DNA from: Heloderma charlesbogerti
Lineage: Eukaryota; Chordata; Lepidosauria; Squamata; Helodermatidae
Direction: 5' to 3'
Assembly: GCA_026122225.1 (NCBI GenBank)
Contig: JANEZZ010001905.1
Location: forward strand, 1,860,001-1,924,000
DNA length: 64,000 bases
Positions 63,695 through 64,000 of the stretch are shown piece after piece. Made by a program: the position numbers and the translations under genes. The notes under the pieces are model-generated. The model was not told the origin of the DNA. It did not search any database and saw only the letters and a list, made by a program, of their open reading frames with translations. How positions within the stretch are numbered: position 1 is the first letter of the stretch; each line of letters begins with the position of its first letter.

Positions 63695-63713
63695 ACAACA
63701 ACAACAACAACAA
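63695..63713. repeat. (AAC)n tail of the full-length BovB
   Basis: Six AAC units directly after the stop codon, marking the 3' end of the insertion. Confidence 0.9.
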
Positions 63714-63764
63714 CCTTGCAAGATCTTGAGCATTACCTCACTGGCATATGAAATAAGTGCCAGT

Positions 63765-64000
63765 ATTTGCGCTATTTGCGTTGCCCTTATTTTCGCCGTA
63801 GTCTATGTAAATCTTTACGTAGACTACAGCGACCAAATAAGGAACGCGAATGGTGGCTCCCTATGGGGGCTGCCATTAGCGTACGCGCTTTTTTTTTTTT
63901 TTAAGTCACCCGTGATAGGCTACGTGACGATTGACATAGCCTATCACGGCTGACTTTGCAAATCTAGCCATGATAGGCTACGTTAATTGTCACGTAGCCT
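63765..64000 (-). mobile_element. TACGTA-hairpin element fused to BovB, partial (window end cuts it)
   Basis: Second copy of the fusion: about 96% identical by eye to 55557-55795, including TAGTCTATGTAAATC, GAACGCGAATGG, ATGGGGGCTGCCATTA and the GTGACGATTGACA centre. The left junction with BovB is identical to that at 55556. It continues past the window. Confidence 0.9.

Larger units (their letters stand above)
60486..63713 (+). mobile_element. BovB (RTE) LINE, full-length, 10-bp TSD
   Basis: 3.2-kb complete element. Leader from 60486 (CCCCTTCATGGATCACTGCC) with the BovB signature GGCAACCCACTCCAGTATTC; 3' end ACACGACTGAACGACTGAAC and a short (AAC)n tail at 63695-63713. The flanks CCTTGCAAGA (60476-60485 and 63714-63723) are identical. 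The target is the antisense BovB copy 4, so this is a BovB inside a BovB. Confidence 0.96.
59251..63764 (-). mobile_element. BovB RTE LINE, copy 4, antisense, split by copy 2
   Basis: Antisense 3' portion of BovB: 59251-60485 and 63724-63764, with the full-length copy 2 between. The reading frame on the minus strand runs from ALISYASK to the C-terminus VTKSRKRLNE with stop near 59257, including FIDYSKAFDC, GVRQGCILSP and LRYADDTTLMAES, without stops. Left end (its 3' end) CGTTCAGTCGCTTCCGACTC; right end (5' truncation) abuts hairpin-element sequence at 63765. Confidence 0.9.

Overview
This window reads as repeat-dominated, intergenic or intronic DNA from a vertebrate, most likely a squamate reptile. 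The grounds are the mix of mobile elements: BovB-type RTE retrotransposons (one apparently intact), L2 and CR1 LINEs, tRNA-derived SINEs with recognisable A and B boxes, and many short hAT-like DNA transposons. CR1 fragments end in the sauropsid-style tail of repeated ATTCTATGA. I found no host protein-coding gene, tRNA or rRNA that I can support; every long reading frame with recognisable motifs belongs to a LINE. The species call is inference.

The most striking component is a family of non-autonomous elements, called here TACGTA-hairpin elements. Twelve copies or part copies cover about 8 kb (1-600, 7010-7546, 8439-9261, 10918-11457, 19391-20301, 23666-24600, 41052-41855, 41899-42307, 44712-45370, 45413-46473, 55557-56054, 63765-64000). 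They start TAGGGATG, end CATCCCTA, and several are flanked by perfect 8-bp target duplications, which points to the hAT superfamily. Their interiors are chains of palindromes alternating a TACGTA-centred unit with a CGCAAAT-armed unit. None encodes a protein, and I do not recognise the family as named.

Layout: 0-10 kb holds several hAT-like short elements, a CR1 copy and an unnamed repeat. An antisense L2 at 10.2-13.2 kb is split by a hairpin element, and a SINE follows it. The stretch 13.5-28 kb is sparse apart from two hairpin copies, GC-rich and AT-rich MITEs and an unnamed repeat. From 28 to 38.5 kb there is a nest of CAGGGGTG-ended MITEs, a second hAT-like family, L2 pieces and a 5'-truncated BovB. 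At 39.7-44.2 kb a long antisense CR1 is broken by two hairpin elements, and at 44.6-46.8 kb an L2-like tail is broken by two more. The stretch 47-53 kb is mostly unique sequence with SINEs and simple repeats. From 53.2 kb to the end lies a BovB cluster: a disrupted sense copy, an inverted fragment fused to a hairpin element, a second copy of that fusion, and inside it a full-length BovB with an open 1047-codon frame and a 10-bp target duplication.

Relative ages follow from nesting. L2 and CR1 are older hosts, the hairpin elements jumped into them, the BovB-hairpin fusion was then duplicated, and the full-length BovB at 60486-63713 landed last. The elements share no pathway; the links between them are insertion, nesting and possible trans-mobilisation. 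The autonomous partner of the hairpin family is not in this window.
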